Shown here: positions 5,816 to 6,397 of the stretch, piece after piece
Position numbering within the stretch: position 1 is the stretch's first letter
Layout: every line of letters begins with the position of its first letter
NCBI GenBank assembly: GCA_002708205.1
Contig: PAMR01000073.1
Span: 3,107-9,503 of the forward strand
Source of the DNA: Gammaproteobacteria bacterium
GTDB taxonomy: Bacteria > Pseudomonadota > Gammaproteobacteria > Pseudomonadales > Azotimanducaceae
Length of the DNA stretch: 6,397 nt
Reading direction: 5' to 3'
Program-made: the position numbers and the translations under genes
Notes under the pieces: model-generated
What the model saw: only the letters and a program-made list of their open reading frames with translations
Database searches by the model: none
Told to the model about the DNA's origin: nothing

Positions 5816-6397
5816 TAAATCCCTCACCGATTTCCCCGCTATCTCTAGAAAAAAATCCAGAATACAAGGTCATACAAGTTACCTCGCCTGAGGTATTTGT
5901 GGCTAATCACATTCCGAAAGCAATACATATAGCGCCCTCCGAGCTCGTAAGTGGCGTACCTCCAGCTTCTGGCCGATTGCCTGAACTCGAACAACTGACA
6001 AAAACCTTTACTCGAATAGGCTACGACCCAAATCAAACCTACGTGGTATGCGATGATGAAGGCGGGGGATGGGCTGGTCGAATGGCTTGGACACTAGACG
6101 TTATCGGTCATCAATCATGGAAATATCTTGACGGCGGTTTGCACGCATGGGCTTCAGCCGGCTTGTCTTTTGAGTCAGGTTCGACACAAGCAACAACGGA
6201 CGTAACTACTTTTGAACTTACTCTACAAAATCAACCCATAGCCGAAATCAGCGACATACTACCTAGGCTTGGTAACGAAGATCTGGTGGTTTGGGACTGT
6301 CGATCATATGAAGAATTTATCGGACAGAGAACCGCTTCTGCCCGAGCCGGCCATATACCCGGTGCCCTTCATCTCGATTGGCTAAAACTAATGGACC
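5809..6397 (+). CDS. Two-domain rhodanese-family sulfurtransferase, 3' part outside window
   Basis: This is a thiosulfate or 3-mercaptopyruvate sulfurtransferase-like protein; the family moves sulfane sulfur from a donor to an acceptor via a persulfide on the active-site Cys of the second rhodanese domain. I translated 196 codons from ATG at 5809, open to the right edge. Domain 1 (about 20-120) has HIPKAIHI at 34-41 and YVVCDDEGGGWAGRMAW at 78-94, then LDGGLHAW at 107-114. Its catalytic position appears to be D82, as in the inactive first domain of this family, with a Cys just before it. Domain 2 starts with VVWDCRSYEEF at 160-170 and AGHIPGALHLDW at 180-191. Its CRxG-type active loop would lie past the edge, so activity and substrate cannot be judged. 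No signal peptide is seen. The ribosome site is weak (GGTG, five bases before ATG). From memory, Pseudomonas has a similar gene near orn and before psd. Confidence 0.88.
   Translation, partial: MTINPSPISPLSLEKNPEYKVIQVTSPEVFVANHIPKAIHIAPSELVSGVPPASGRLPELEQLTKTFTRIGYDPNQTYVVCDDEGGGWAGRMAWTLDVIGHQSWKYLDGGLHAWASAGLSFESGSTQATTDVTTFELTLQNQPIAEISDILPRLGNEDLVVWDCRSYEEFIGQRTASARAGHIPGALHLDWLKLMD

Noticed and set aside
5845..6036. Minus-strand open frame opposite the sulfurtransferase gene
   Set aside because: It is antisense to a clear rhodanese domain and has no ribosome site or family features.
1..6397. Mobile elements, CRISPR arrays, tRNA/rRNA genes, prophage or defence genes
   Set aside because: Almost all bases are accounted for by seven conserved core genes; no terminal inverted repeats, spaced direct repeats or RNA gene folds were seen.

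Overview
The window reads as a conserved core block of a gammaproteobacterial chromosome. The order of genes and their close similarity to Escherichia coli and Pseudomonas proteins support this: mutL, amiB, tsaE and nnr on the minus strand, queG divergent from nnr, and orn convergent with queG. Base composition looks moderate, in the mid-40s % GC by eye (not computed). The genus cannot be fixed from the sequence. There are no mobile elements, CRISPR arrays, RNA genes or foreign-looking segments, and almost every base is coding.

Layout. Positions 1-4142 hold a tightly packed minus-strand operon read from right to left: nnr (NAD(P)HX repair), tsaE (ATPase for tRNA t6A synthesis), amiB (septal peptidoglycan amidase) and the 5' part of mutL (mismatch repair), which runs off the left edge. 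nnr/tsaE share a GTGA overlap and tsaE/amiB a TGATG overlap; amiB and mutL are 17 bases apart. queG (epoxyqueuosine reductase, plus strand) starts 18 bases from nnr in the opposite direction. A perfect TATAAT in that gap, read toward nnr, suggests a short-leader or leaderless operon mRNA. queG ends one base from the end of orn (oligoribonuclease, minus strand). Divergent from orn, after about 54 bases, is a two-domain rhodanese-type sulfurtransferase cut off by the right edge before its active site.

How the genes relate. They are housekeeping functions, not one pathway. Two act on tRNA modification at the anticodon loop (TsaE for t6A37, QueG for queuosine at position 34). The others cover cofactor repair (Nnr), daughter-cell separation (AmiB), DNA mismatch repair (MutL) and the last step of RNA decay (Orn). 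QueG needs cobalamin, so the organism is expected to make or import B12.

The ORF-extending start codons were corrected for three genes (amiB, queG, orn) using stop/start overlaps, Shine-Dalgarno placement and homology. I found no undescribed system here; the points worth a second look are regulatory and small-scale.
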